A stretch of 27,880 bases of DNA. Source: Pseudomonadota bacterium (lineage in GTDB: Bacteria; Pseudomonadota; Alphaproteobacteria; Micavibrionales; UBA2020). Position numbers and translations under genes: made by a program. Below the pieces are notes generated by a model that did not search any database, was not told the DNA's origin, and saw only the letters and a list, made by a program, of their open reading frames with translations. This document shows positions 15,951-22,361 of this stretch, one piece after another. Every line of letters starts with the position of its first letter. Within the stretch, counting starts at the first letter, position 1. Location of the stretch: positions 1-27,880 of the forward strand of contig JAEXMB010000030.1 in NCBI GenBank assembly GCA_023444705.1. Direction: 5' to 3'.

Positions 15951-15979
15951 TTGACATTATGTAATTAAAAATGTTAGGA
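15951..15979 (+). promoter_or_regulatory. Candidate promoter of the seven-gene ankyrin-epmA operon
   Basis: A perfect TTGACA (15951-15956) lies 56 bases before the ATG of ankyrin gene 2, in a locally AT-rich spacer. The best -10 at 17-bp spacing (TTAGGA, 15974-15979) is poor, so the -35 is the main evidence. The dyad ATTATGTAAT (15956-15965) immediately follows and also occurs in the XRE promoter. Confidence 0.45.
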
Positions 15980-16011
15980 ATCAGGACTTCATTTTTCAGT
16001 GCCGGTGGCAG

Positions 16012-16722
16012 ATGGACGACAAGCAGAAAGCCAAAATCGTGGCCGAAACCCAGCAGGCCATCCGTGAAGCCGTCACCCGTCAACTGGTGACGGCGGTCAG
16101 GGAAGGCCGCATCGACGCTTTCGCGGGTCTGGTGCAGGCCTGGGCCGATCCCGACACCGCGGTGGAGGGCCGCAGCCTGCTGTGCTTTGTGATCGCTGCC
16201 GCAACCCCGATGCCTTTTGACGATGCGGGCAATGTCGTGCGCGCGCTGGTCAAGGCGGGTGCCGACATCAATGCCGCAGGCCCTGACGGCATGACGCCCC
16301 TGCTGACCGCGCTGATGGGCGACGATGAGGCACTGGTCAAAACCGTGCTTGAATGCGGGGCCGATGCCAATGCGCATCCTGCCGCAAAAACCTCGCCCCT
16401 TTACCTTGCGGTCGAAGGCGACCTTGCCGGCAGCAAGGAGACGATGACGCGCCTGCTGGTCGCACATGGCGCCGACCCCGACCGCGCTATCGCGGCGCTG
16501 AGGGCGCAAGGTGCGGATACGGTGCGCAAACTGCTGCAAAAAACCGCCGAGGAAAAGCAGACGCTGACGGCGACGGGCATCGTGTCGATGCGCGACTTCG
16601 CCGACCATGCGGCGCGCCTGCTGGCGCTGTTGCCCGCGCCGATCGCCACGCGGCAGGAAAAGCTGTGGCAAAAATCAACCGCAAGCGGTGCGCGCTATAA
16701 ACTGCCAAAGGGGCCCGCGTGA
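16012..16722 (+). CDS. Ankyrin-repeat protein 2 with RYKL C-terminal tag
   Basis: A 236-residue ankyrin protein. Recognisable units are RQLVTAVREGRIDAFAGLVQ at the N-terminus, then VRALVKAGADINAAGPDGMTPLLTAL (residues about 80-105), VKTVLECGADANAHP and TRLLVAHGADPDRAI. It differs from its neighbours by an Ala-His in place of the x-Gln after GADxN. A basic helix containing ATRQEKLWQK leads to ARYKLPKGPA at the end, so the tag lies six residues from the C-terminus. Its TGA shares one base with the ATG of the next gene. It is the first of seven genes coupled stop-to-start. No secretion signal is seen at the N-terminus. Confidence 0.9.
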   Translation: MDDKQKAKIVAETQQAIREAVTRQLVTAVREGRIDAFAGLVQAWADPDTAVEGRSLLCFVIAAATPMPFDDAGNVVRALVKAGADINAAGPDGMTPLLTALMGDDEALVKTVLECGADANAHPAAKTSPLYLAVEGDLAGSKETMTRLLVAHGADPDRAIAALRAQGADTVRKLLQKTAEEKQTLTATGIVSMRDFADHAARLLALLPAPIATRQEKLWQKSTASGARYKLPKGPA

Positions 16723-17363
16723 TGAGTGCATTGCAAGACGAATTCCGCCAGGCGGTGCTGACCAACGATTACGATGCGATGGAAAAGCTGATCGCCAAGG
16801 GCATTGACGTCAATGCAGCCGACCAGAGCGGCGAAACCGCGTTGCACCTGTCCATGCGCATTGGCAGCGCCACGCACATCATGCTGTTGCTTGCCGCCGG
16901 TGCCGACCCTAACAAGCCCGACGATCAGGGCGTCACGCCGTTCATGGCCGCCGTCAACGCCACCAAGTTCGCCAATGCCGGTTTTGCCGTCGACTACAAG
17001 GCGGATGTCGATTTCCAGCCCCGCCCCACCGACATGCCGCCGCTTTACCGCGCAATGGCCTATGACACCATCAACGGCACGGTGGAGCGCACGGCCTTTT
17101 TGCTCAAGCGCGGGGCCAATATCGACGCCATGATCGAACAAGCCGACGGCAGCAAAAAATCGCTGATCGCCTATGCGCTGGATTTCGATGCCGAGCGCGG
17201 GGCCGATGCGCTGGAAAAGCTGATCAAAAACCATCTCAACCGCGACATTCGTGCCGAATTCAATGCCGTGGTCAAGCGCGAGGAAGCCCATGCCTCCGTG
17301 TTGGCCATTTTGCAGGGGCAGGCACGCACCGACGGCGACAAGTTCAAGGTAAGAGGCCCCTGA
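16722..17363 (+). CDS. Ankyrin-repeat protein 3 with variant KFKV tag
   Basis: A 213-residue protein with clear ankyrin units: EFRQAVLTNDYDAMEKLIAK then GIDVNAADQSGETALHLSMR, IMLLLAAGADPNKPDDQGVTPFMAAV, and a third containing KADVDFQPRPT. The family unit VERTAFLLKRGANID follows at about residue 125. The C-terminal part has a basic helix (VVKREEAHASVLAILQGQ) and ends DGDKFKVRGP, the most degenerate tag along with gene 4. ATG 16722 is chosen because it overlaps the preceding TGA; a GTG one codon upstream is also in frame. TGATG overlap links it to the next gene. Confidence 0.9.
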   Translation: MSALQDEFRQAVLTNDYDAMEKLIAKGIDVNAADQSGETALHLSMRIGSATHIMLLLAAGADPNKPDDQGVTPFMAAVNATKFANAGFAVDYKADVDFQPRPTDMPPLYRAMAYDTINGTVERTAFLLKRGANIDAMIEQADGSKKSLIAYALDFDAERGADALEKLIKNHLNRDIRAEFNAVVKREEAHASVLAILQGQARTDGDKFKVRGP

Positions 17364-17983
17364 TGGCACAAGACGAACGCGAAAAGGAATTGCTGAAAGC
17401 CGTGCGGCAAAACGACGCCGGGGCGGTCAAGCGCCTGCTGGATGCCGGTTGCCCCGCAAACGTCTATGACATGGACGACAACAGCGCGGTGACGCCGCTG
17501 CATTATGCGGTAGGCAAAAATCCGCTGATCGCAACCCTGTTGCTGGGTGCGGGTGCCAAGGCCGATGTGGCCGATGACGGCGGGTTCACGCCGCTGATGC
17601 AGGCAGTAGCCGAAAAAGACTATGTCCTTGCGCGCATGCTTGTCGCCGGCGGTGCGGACATCAACTGGCAGGAAGCTGCGGGCAAGATCACCGCACTGCA
17701 TGCCGCCGTTTTCGCCGCCAACCGCGATGATGATCTTGAGCGTGTGCGCTTTGCGCTGATGCTGGGGGCTGACGGCGGCCTTGAAATGCGCTGGCAAATG
17801 CATGAGGGCCTGACGCCGCGTGCGCTTGCGGTCTTGTTGCAGAGCGAAGCGGGCGACATCGTCGGCGTGCTGGACCGCCCAGACCTGCCCGAACGCCGTC
17901 TGGTGCAGGCCGCACGCACAGCCTTCAGGCAGGGCATTATGGGCCGCGCGCATGACGACAAGAAACGGTATGCGCTGAAATGA
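17363..17983 (+). CDS. Ankyrin-repeat protein 4 with RYALK tail
   Basis: A 206-residue ankyrin protein. Units are KELLKAVRQNDAGAVKRLLD, then GCPANVYDMDDNSAVTPLHY, ATLLLGAGAKADVADDGGFT, and MLVAGGADINWQEAAGKITA with the conserved Gln after GADIN. The ERVRFALMLGAD segment corresponds to the RTxFLLxxGA unit of its relatives. The C-terminal helix LPERRLVQAARTAFRQGIMG is strongly basic and the protein ends KKRYALK, where Ala replaces the tag Lys. Its ATG shares a base with the previous TGA, and its own AAATGA overlaps the ATG of the next gene by four bases. Confidence 0.9.
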   Translation: MAQDEREKELLKAVRQNDAGAVKRLLDAGCPANVYDMDDNSAVTPLHYAVGKNPLIATLLLGAGAKADVADDGGFTPLMQAVAEKDYVLARMLVAGGADINWQEAAGKITALHAAVFAANRDDDLERVRFALMLGADGGLEMRWQMHEGLTPRALAVLLQSEAGDIVGVLDRPDLPERRLVQAARTAFRQGIMGRAHDDKKRYALK

Positions 17984-18648
17984 CGAAAAATAACCGCACC
18001 CGTCAGGAACAGGATATGCTCAACCGCCGTCTGGCGATCGCGCTGAACAGCGGACGCATCGACGAGGTGCGCCAGTTTCTGCGCGACGGTGCCGATGCAA
18101 GTTTCCGCCAGACGGGGGAGGAGCCGTTGCTGAGCTTTGCCGCCGCCTTTGACAGTGTTGAAATGGTGGCATTGCTGATCGAATATGGCGCCGACGTGCA
18201 TGCCTGCGACAAGGATGGCGTAACACCGCTTGAATGCGCGCTGGAAAGCGCGCAGTTCGACAGCGCCTTGCTGTTGATGAAACACGGCGCCAGCCTTAAC
18301 CAGCAAAAGATCAAGGGGGTGACCATCCCGCCCTTTGCTGCCGCTATTCTGGCCGATCACAGCCATAACAGCGTGGAGCGCACCGAATTCGTGCTGGCGC
18401 ATGCGCCCGACCTTGGCCTGCGCTTCACGCGCGGCACGCAGGTTGACTGCACGGTGAGGGATGTGATTGCCGACTACATTGAAACCGCCCATATCCGCAA
18501 GCGCCCGGTCGCAAAGATGATCTGCGATTTGCTTGATGCGCATATCGATGCCCAACGCCGCGCCGCCGTAGATGCGCGCATGAAAAAGCTCCGCGACAAG
18601 CAGCAAGGCGAAATGCGCCGCAAAGGCAACGGGAAGTACAAGTTATGA
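17980..18648 (+). CDS. Ankyrin-repeat protein 5 with KYKL C-terminus
   Basis: A 222-residue ankyrin protein. Units are NRRLAIALNSGRIDEVRQFL then DGADASFRQTGEEPLLSFAA, VALLIEYGADVHACDKDGVT and LLMKHGASLNQQKIKG, the last with the family Gln. VERTEFVLAHAPDLGLRF matches the RTxFLL unit. A long, very basic helix (AQRRAAVDARMKKLRDKQQG) precedes RRKGNGKYKL at the exact C-terminus. ATGA overlap on both sides marks tight coupling. The tag codons GGGAAG also form the Shine-Dalgarno for the next gene. Function is unknown; ankyrin folds bind proteins. Confidence 0.9.
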   Translation: MTKNNRTRQEQDMLNRRLAIALNSGRIDEVRQFLRDGADASFRQTGEEPLLSFAAAFDSVEMVALLIEYGADVHACDKDGVTPLECALESAQFDSALLLMKHGASLNQQKIKGVTIPPFAAAILADHSHNSVERTEFVLAHAPDLGLRFTRGTQVDCTVRDVIADYIETAHIRKRPVAKMICDLLDAHIDAQRRAAVDARMKKLRDKQQGEMRRKGNGKYKL

Positions 18649-19175
18649 GCCGCGCAGACGACAGACAGGCCGTGCTGGACCAGGCGCTTTTCCTTGCCGT
18701 CAGCAACGGCGATGAAAAGATGATCCGCCATTATCTGGACGAGGGCGCTGACCCCAATGCGCCCGTGGATGCCGGACGCTCGGCCTTTGGCGTGGCGGTG
18801 TGGCTGCAGATGCTCGACACCGCACAAGACATGCTGGCGCGCGGCGCGCGCATCAATCAGCAACGCGACGATGGGCAGGGCGCGCCGCTCTGGCTTGCGG
18901 CACTGTTTCGCGATGCAACCAAACAGACGACTGCGCGCACGCAGTTTTGCATCCGCAATGGCGCGAACTTTGCGCTGACGTTTAAATACGGCGAGCGCAC
19001 GGTCGGGGTTCTCGAGGCGCTCGACGAATTCCGCAGCGTGCTGGGTAGGGCAGAGCGCGAGGGCCTGCAGGCCGTGCGCGCACTGGTGGTTGCCGAACTT
19101 GCCGTCGTCACGCGCGAGCGGCAGCAACAAATGGGCGCCAAGCGCCGTCATGAAGGCGGGAGGTATAAGCTGTGA
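18645..19175 (+). CDS. Ankyrin-like protein 6 with RYKL C-terminus
   Basis: The shortest confidently full member at 176 residues. Ankyrin units are QALFLAVSNGDEKMIRHYLD then EGADPNAPVDAGRSAFGVAV, and DMLARGARINQQRDDGQGAP with the GARINxQ junction. TARTQFCIRNGANFALTF is its RTxFLL unit. The third ankyrin unit is compressed compared with its neighbours. A basic/Gln-rich helix (VTRERQQQMGAKRRHE) leads to GGRYKL at the exact end. The stop overlaps a GTG start (GTGA), and the tag codons GGGAGG provide an excellent Shine-Dalgarno eight bases upstream of that GTG. Confidence 0.88.
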   Translation: MSRADDRQAVLDQALFLAVSNGDEKMIRHYLDEGADPNAPVDAGRSAFGVAVWLQMLDTAQDMLARGARINQQRDDGQGAPLWLAALFRDATKQTTARTQFCIRNGANFALTFKYGERTVGVLEALDEFRSVLGRAEREGLQAVRALVVAELAVVTRERQQQMGAKRRHEGGRYKL

Positions 19176-19777
19176 CCACGCAAAAACTCTCCGCCGCCGT
19201 GCAAGCCTTTGTCGATGCGGCCAGAAATGGTGACAGCCGTGCCGTCGCACAGGCGCTTGAACAGGGAATGGACCCCAACACGCGCGAGGGCAGTCATCCC
19301 GTGCTGACGCTGGCCGCCTTTGGCGGTCATGTGGCGGTGGCGCGCCTGCTGATCGCGGCAGGGGCCGAGCTTGATGCCTATGACGCTGCCTTTAAAACCG
19401 CGCTGCATGTGGCGGTGGGACGGTGCGATTTCCGCCTTGCCGAAGTTTTGCTCGATGCCGGTGCCGACATCAACGCGCAGCGCAATCCCGGCTATTCCGC
19501 CACCCCCTTGCATGATGCTGTATCGATTGACATCCGCGAAGGCGGCAGCGAACGCACGGCTTTTTTGTTGCGCCGTGGCGCTGACATTGCGCGCCGTTCC
19601 TACATTGGGCTTGGCATGGTGAGCGAGCAGGGCGACGCCATTGCGCAGGCGCTGTCCATGCCCGACAACAAAGGGGCGGCACTGGCCAGCCTGATGTCGC
19701 AATGGGGCAATATGGGCGAAGGCCAGCGCGCGCTCGGCCAGCGCGCGATTGGCGACAAGAACAGGTTCAAGTTATGA
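19172..19777 (+). CDS. Ankyrin-repeat protein 7 with RFKL C-terminus (GTG start)
   Basis: A 201-residue ankyrin protein starting with GTG at 19172, overlapping the previous TGA and preceded by GGGAGG. Units are QAFVDAARNGDSRAVAQALE then GMDPNTREGSHPVLTLAAFG, ARLLIAAGAELDAYDAAFKT and EVLLDAGADINAQRNPGYSA, a textbook GADINxQ junction. SERTAFLLRRGADIARRS is the clearest copy of the RTxFLL unit. The C-terminal part (GEGQRALGQRAIGDKNRFKL) keeps Phe in place of Tyr. The stop overlaps the ATG of gene 8 (TTATGA). Confidence 0.9.
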   Translation: MTTQKLSAAVQAFVDAARNGDSRAVAQALEQGMDPNTREGSHPVLTLAAFGGHVAVARLLIAAGAELDAYDAAFKTALHVAVGRCDFRLAEVLLDAGADINAQRNPGYSATPLHDAVSIDIREGGSERTAFLLRRGADIARRSYIGLGMVSEQGDAIAQALSMPDNKGAALASLMSQWGNMGEGQRALGQRAIGDKNRFKL

Positions 19778-20313
19778 GCGTTGCCGCCACACCCGCCGCC
19801 AGCCCCAACAAGCGCATGATCGCCGGCGTGCTGGCCAACGATTGCATGGCGGTGGTCGATGCCATTGCCGATGGTGCCGACCCGTTGCGCGAAACGGTCA
19901 AGGACGTGACCGTATTCACGCTGGCCTTACGCCTTGGCTATATCGACATCGTGGCGGCCATGTTGCATGCGGGCAGTGCCGTCGACTATCAGCAGACACC
20001 GCAACACCGCACTGCGCTGTCCTATGCGCTCGAAGCCGACATGGACGAGCTTGGCTGCACGCGCACCACATTGCTGCTGAGCTATGGCGCCAACCCTGAT
20101 GTGACGTTCGCCTATGACGGCCAGCGCGGCTGTACGGTTGACACCATTCTTGACCGCCGCGCCGCCGAGGCAATGCCGCCGGAAGAAGTAACCATCGGCG
20201 ACCTGCGCGAGTTGCTGGCGCAACGCAGGGCATTGCTGGCCGCGGGCGAGATACAGGCCCTGCGCCGCACCATGCTCCACAACAGCGTGCAGGGCGGAAA
20301 GTACAAGTTATGA
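19774..20313 (+). CDS. Ankyrin-like protein 8 with KYKL C-terminus
   Basis: A 179-residue protein beginning at ATG 19774, overlapping the stop of gene 7; an in-frame upstream start at 19702 would only add residues read from gene 7 sequence in another frame. Ankyrin-like units are RMIAGVLANDCMAVVDAIAD then VFTLALRLGYIDIVAAMLHA and GSAVDYQQTPQHRTALSYAL, with Gln again at the junction. CTRTTLLLSYGANPDVTF is the RTxFLL unit. A basic helix (LAQRRALLAAGEIQALRRTM) leads to QGGKYKL at the exact end. The tag codons GGAAAG form the Shine-Dalgarno for the epmA-like gene, whose ATG overlaps this stop. It therefore couples the ankyrin array to an enzyme gene. Confidence 0.88.
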   Translation: MSVAATPAASPNKRMIAGVLANDCMAVVDAIADGADPLRETVKDVTVFTLALRLGYIDIVAAMLHAGSAVDYQQTPQHRTALSYALEADMDELGCTRTTLLLSYGANPDVTFAYDGQRGCTVDTILDRRAAEAMPPEEVTIGDLRELLAQRRALLAAGEIQALRRTMLHNSVQGGKYKL

Positions 20314-21329
20314 GCGCAAGCAACTGGTGGCATCCCGATACCTTCGCGCGTAAAGTGCCCTATCTGCACGCACGCGCCGAGATTATGGCCAAAATCCGCG
20401 CCTTCTTCAGCGCGCGCGGTTATCTTGAGGTGCAGACACCTGCGCTTCAGATCAGCCCCTGCATGGAGCCGCACATTCAGGCCTTCCGTACCGAGCTGCT
20501 GAGTGCGGACATGCAGACCCGCAGCCCTTATTACCTGCACACCAGCCCCGAATTTGCGATGAAAAAGCTGCTGGTGGCGGGGCTACCGAAAATATTCCAG
20601 CTGGCGACCGTCTTTCGCAATGCCGAAGGCGCCACATGGCACAGCCCCGAATTCTGCCTGCTGGAATGGTATCAGACGGGCATGGATTATAAAGAGCTGA
20701 TGCAGGAAAGCATTGATCTTGTCCGTGCTGTCTGCCCTGGCGTGTTGCGCGCGCACGGGCGCAGTGCCGATCCCCACCAGGAGTGGGAAATCATCACCGT
20801 TGTCGATGCGGTCAAAAAATATGCCGGCATCGACATCGCCGATAACCTTGGCGACATCGACCACCTGCGCGGCGAGGCACAGCGCATCGGCGTTTATGTT
20901 TCTCCCGGTGATGACTGGGACAATGCCTTGCTCAAGGTCATCATGGACAAGGTGGAAAACAGCATCGGCGGGGACCGTCCGGCCATCTTATACGACTATC
21001 CGGTGTCGATGGCGGCGCTGTCGCGCCCCAAACCCGACGATGCGCGTTTTGCCGAACGGTTCGAGATTTATGCCTGCGGGGTCGAGCTGTGCAACGCCTT
21101 TGGCGAACTGACCGACGCGCGCGTGCAGCGCAAGCGCTTTTTGCACGATGTTCACCTGCGCAAGAAAATCTACGGCGACGACTATCCCGTCGACGATGAT
21201 TTTCTGCGCGCGCTCGAACATGGTCTGGCGCCATGCAGCGGCAACGCGATGGGCATCGACAGGTTGATCATGCTGGTGACGGGGGCGGATGACATCGACC
21301 TCGTGCAGGCAGCACCCGTGCGGTATTGA
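20310..21329 (+). CDS. epmA: EpmA/PoxA-like elongation factor P lysyltransferase
   Basis: A 339-residue class II aminoacyl-tRNA synthetase-like protein without an anticodon-binding domain, slightly longer than E. coli EpmA (325). It has YLEVQTPALQISPCMEPHI, HTSPEFAMKKLLVAGLPKIF, motif 2 FRNAEGATWHSPEFCLLEWY (102-121), GVELCNAFGELTDA, and motif 3 GNAMGIDRLIML. Ala313 stands where lysyl-tRNA synthetases have Gly, matching the Ala of E. coli EpmA linked to beta-lysine use. EpmA attaches (R)-beta-lysine to a lysine of EF-P. Neither efp nor epmB is in this window. The ATG overlaps the stop of ankyrin gene 8, so it is translated as part of that array. Whether EF-P or another lysine is its substrate here is open. 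Confidence 0.93.
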   Translation: MSASNWWHPDTFARKVPYLHARAEIMAKIRAFFSARGYLEVQTPALQISPCMEPHIQAFRTELLSADMQTRSPYYLHTSPEFAMKKLLVAGLPKIFQLATVFRNAEGATWHSPEFCLLEWYQTGMDYKELMQESIDLVRAVCPGVLRAHGRSADPHQEWEIITVVDAVKKYAGIDIADNLGDIDHLRGEAQRIGVYVSPGDDWDNALLKVIMDKVENSIGGDRPAILYDYPVSMAALSRPKPDDARFAERFEIYACGVELCNAFGELTDARVQRKRFLHDVHLRKKIYGDDYPVDDDFLRALEHGLAPCSGNAMGIDRLIMLVTGADDIDLVQAAPVRY

Positions 21330-21340
21330 GGGGGGATACG

Positions 21341-22294
21341 ATGACGCTGCCGCGCGACAAAAACCGTTTTATCACCTCGATCGCCCAGCTGGCGCAGGAC
21401 CTTATGCGCCGCGAAGTGCGGGTGCGCATGGATGCTGGCGGCACGCAGACGCCCTACCGCCTGGGGCTGAGCGGCAAGATGCTTGATGGCCTCTATAGCC
21501 AAAGGCTTGACGCGCTGAAGGATGCCTTGCGCGCAACCCCGATGGGCTGCGCGGTGCTGGACATGCTGGAAAAACATGACGTGTGCATCGACTTTGATCA
21601 CCGCATGTCCGCGCGCGGCACGGCCGACCTGCACCGTATGATCCGCCTCAACCCCGGCGCGCGTAATGCGGAGCTGATCGGCACCATCGTACACGAGGCG
21701 CGCCATATCTGGCAGTTCGAACGCCTGCGCCCGCAATTATCCGCCATCCTGCCACCCGAAGCACATGCGGCGAATATGGTATATATCGAAGCCGATGCGT
21801 TTTCCTTCCAGCAAAAATTCCTTGAAGATTACGCACAGCGCACCGGCAATGCGCAGCCGCTTGATACTTTTTTCATGCAGCACCGCAAGATCAAGGCCCC
21901 CCGGGGGCTGGATGACACCGCGCGTTTTCTGCATTATGCGGCCGCCATCCAGCAAAGCCTTGTCTATAACGAGCGCACGCTCGGGTTTATCACCTACGAC
22001 GTGGGCAGGCTTGAAAAGGCATCCGCTGGCGTGATTGCGCCCGCGCGTGCCGCATCGGGCGCGATTGGCTTGCGCGTGGCGCGCGAGATCGGCCTCAGCT
22101 GGCCGTTCAGCGACGCGCAGGGCCGCACGCCGGATTATCTTGCGGGGGTGAGCGACGAGAACCTGCTGGCGCTGGGCCGTGCCTCAAAGTGGCTGTCATG
22201 GGAAATGGTGCCTGCAGCCCTGACCTATGACCGCCTGCTGGCACAACGGGCGGGGCAACAACCCGGGATGATCAAATCTAAGTCTTTGAAATAG
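21341..22294 (+). CDS. Putative HEARH metallopeptidase A (DUF6782-like)
   Basis: A 317-residue protein with HEARH at residues 118-122 (IVHEARHIWQF) and a downstream IEADAF helix whose Glu150 is the likely third zinc ligand, a gluzincin-like layout. It shares LSGK-hydrophobic-LD-x-LY, a FDHR segment and EDYAxxTGN with the neighbouring gene at 22362, so the two are paralogs. The pattern resembles the alphaproteobacterial putative metallopeptidase family DUF6782, from memory. No signal peptide is visible. ATG 21341 with GAGGGGGG upstream is preferred over a TTG at 21326. It starts 11 bases after the epmA-like stop and is likely part of the ankyrin operon. Confidence 0.85.
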   Translation: MTLPRDKNRFITSIAQLAQDLMRREVRVRMDAGGTQTPYRLGLSGKMLDGLYSQRLDALKDALRATPMGCAVLDMLEKHDVCIDFDHRMSARGTADLHRMIRLNPGARNAELIGTIVHEARHIWQFERLRPQLSAILPPEAHAANMVYIEADAFSFQQKFLEDYAQRTGNAQPLDTFFMQHRKIKAPRGLDDTARFLHYAAAIQQSLVYNERTLGFITYDVGRLEKASAGVIAPARAASGAIGLRVAREIGLSWPFSDAQGRTPDYLAGVSDENLLALGRASKWLSWEMVPAALTYDRLLAQRAGQQPGMIKSKSLK

Positions 22295-22334
22295 CTTTAT
22301 TTATAGCGTTAATTTTTTCATAAAACTTTAGTTT

Positions 22335-22340
22335 TATAAT
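22335..22340 (+). promoter_or_regulatory. Candidate -10 element for metallopeptidase gene B
   Basis: A perfect TATAAT ends immediately before the ATG at 22341, in a 46-base AT-rich spacer. No good -35 at 17 bases is seen (ATTTTT). If used, transcription would begin near 22347, downstream of that ATG, supporting GTG 22362 as the real start. Confidence 0.4.
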
Positions 22341-22361
22341 ATGCGTGGGAGAAAACACCAC

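Noticed and set aside
15229..20313. CRISPR or DNA-level tandem repeat array
   Set aside because: The repetition is at the protein level, with ankyrin units in divergent genes; no regular DNA repeat-spacer pattern is present.
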